A DNA stretch of 64,000 nt, from positions 155,380,870-155,444,869 of the forward strand of contig NC_085136.1 in assembly GCF_035046485.1 (NCBI RefSeq), read 5' to 3'. Positions 63,669 to 64,000 of this stretch are shown one piece after another. The notes under the pieces were generated by a model. The model made no database searches. It worked only from the letters and a program-made list of their open reading frames with translations, and was not told where the DNA came from. Within the stretch, counting starts at the first letter, position 1; every line of letters starts with the position of its first letter. The translations under genes were made by a program, and so were the position numbers. The stretch is from Aedes albopictus. Lineage: Eukaryota; Arthropoda; Insecta; Diptera; Culicidae.

Positions 63669-64000
63669 TCTCTAATCACTCAATCACTACAATTCACTGG
63701 AAAAAAATACTTAAAGATATTCACTTTTATGGAATTCACTATTCTCAAACTCAAAAAAGAACTTTGACAATTGTACGAATAAACTAATTTGCTATTAAAA
63801 ACCGCGATATTCAAAATTGTAACCGAAAAATACCGAATTCAAACAAAAATGACCGAATTCATATAACCGAACCGAAATTCAACAATTTGTAAACCTAAAC
63901 CGATAGACGATTGCCTGTGCAATCCAAAAAATTAAAATTTGTTATTCTAAGCTCAATTCAGATCCAAAAACCAATCAAATTCAAAAATATTCTAATAATT
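63669..64000 (-). other. Leader of the gypsy element
   Basis: AT-rich, stop-rich region upstream of gag. It contains repeated ACCGAATTC/ACCGAAC words. Neither a primer-binding site starting TGG nor the end of the 5' LTR is evident, so both lie beyond the window. Confidence 0.5.

Larger units (their letters stand above)
54989..64000 (-). mobile_element. Ty3/gypsy LTR retrotransposon, 5' LTR outside the window
   Basis: Read on the minus strand: leader (63669-64000), gag (61419-63668), zinc-knuckle frame (61282-61578), pol (58010-61441), 3' untranslated region, polypurine tract and 3' LTR (54989-56836). It is inserted at the 3' edge of the plus-strand R1-like copy. The 5' LTR and right target copy lie beyond 64000, so age cannot be judged. 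Confidence 0.9.

Overview
The window looks like a transposon-rich stretch of a culicine mosquito nuclear genome, most likely Aedes. That rests on a Bel-Pao element with a Pao-type polyprotein, RTE, LOA-like and R1-like non-LTR retrotransposons, tRNA-derived SINEs, and many short inverted-repeat elements with 3-bp, 8-bp and TA target duplications. This is inferred from element types, not from a host gene. I could not recognise a single host protein-coding exon: every convincing reading frame belongs to a transposable element.

Layout. 1-5277: two tRNA-derived SINEs in decayed degenerate repeats, then unassigned AT-rich DNA. 5278-12992: a complete Bel-Pao retrotransposon (minus strand) with 585-bp LTRs, a CTAAT target duplication and one intact 2141-aa polyprotein that starts with a PHD-type zinc finger; its 5' LTR carries a 165-bp MITE. 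13923-22105: one old RTE element (minus strand, copy B) split by at least six insertions, including a 2.5-kb fold-back element and two hAT-type elements stacked on the same 8-bp target. 24085-26060: pieces of a second LINE and of further RTE copies. 26392-27655: small elements and an interrupted ~150-bp tandem repeat. 28165-34085: a broken LOA-like LINE (minus strand) split by a 1.76-kb fold-back. 34783-36410: a third fold-back. 37925-41605: RTE copy C, again split by three DNA elements. 46637-50030: a full-length, apparently intact RTE element (copy A) with a 14-bp target duplication. 51430-54988: two truncated R1-like LINEs facing away from each other. 54989-64000: a Ty3/gypsy element (minus strand), with its 3' LTR, pol and gag inside the window and its 5' LTR beyond it.

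The most interesting material is non-coding. Three large palindromic elements (16085-18587, 30878-32634, 34783-36410) each start with a CAC heptamer resembling the V(D)J/Transib signal (CACAGTG, CACTAAG, CACACTG) and each has a perfect 5-bp GC-containing target duplication (CAGTG, CAACG, GACCG). That points to non-autonomous Transib-like elements. Three 165-168-bp MITEs share one layout but have swapped a short internal motif in concert at all four of its sites. The gypsy element has an in-frame A AAA AAC slippery heptamer just before the end of its zinc-knuckle frame, matching a -1 shift into pol. Because the target sites are recognisable, the order of many insertions can be read directly.
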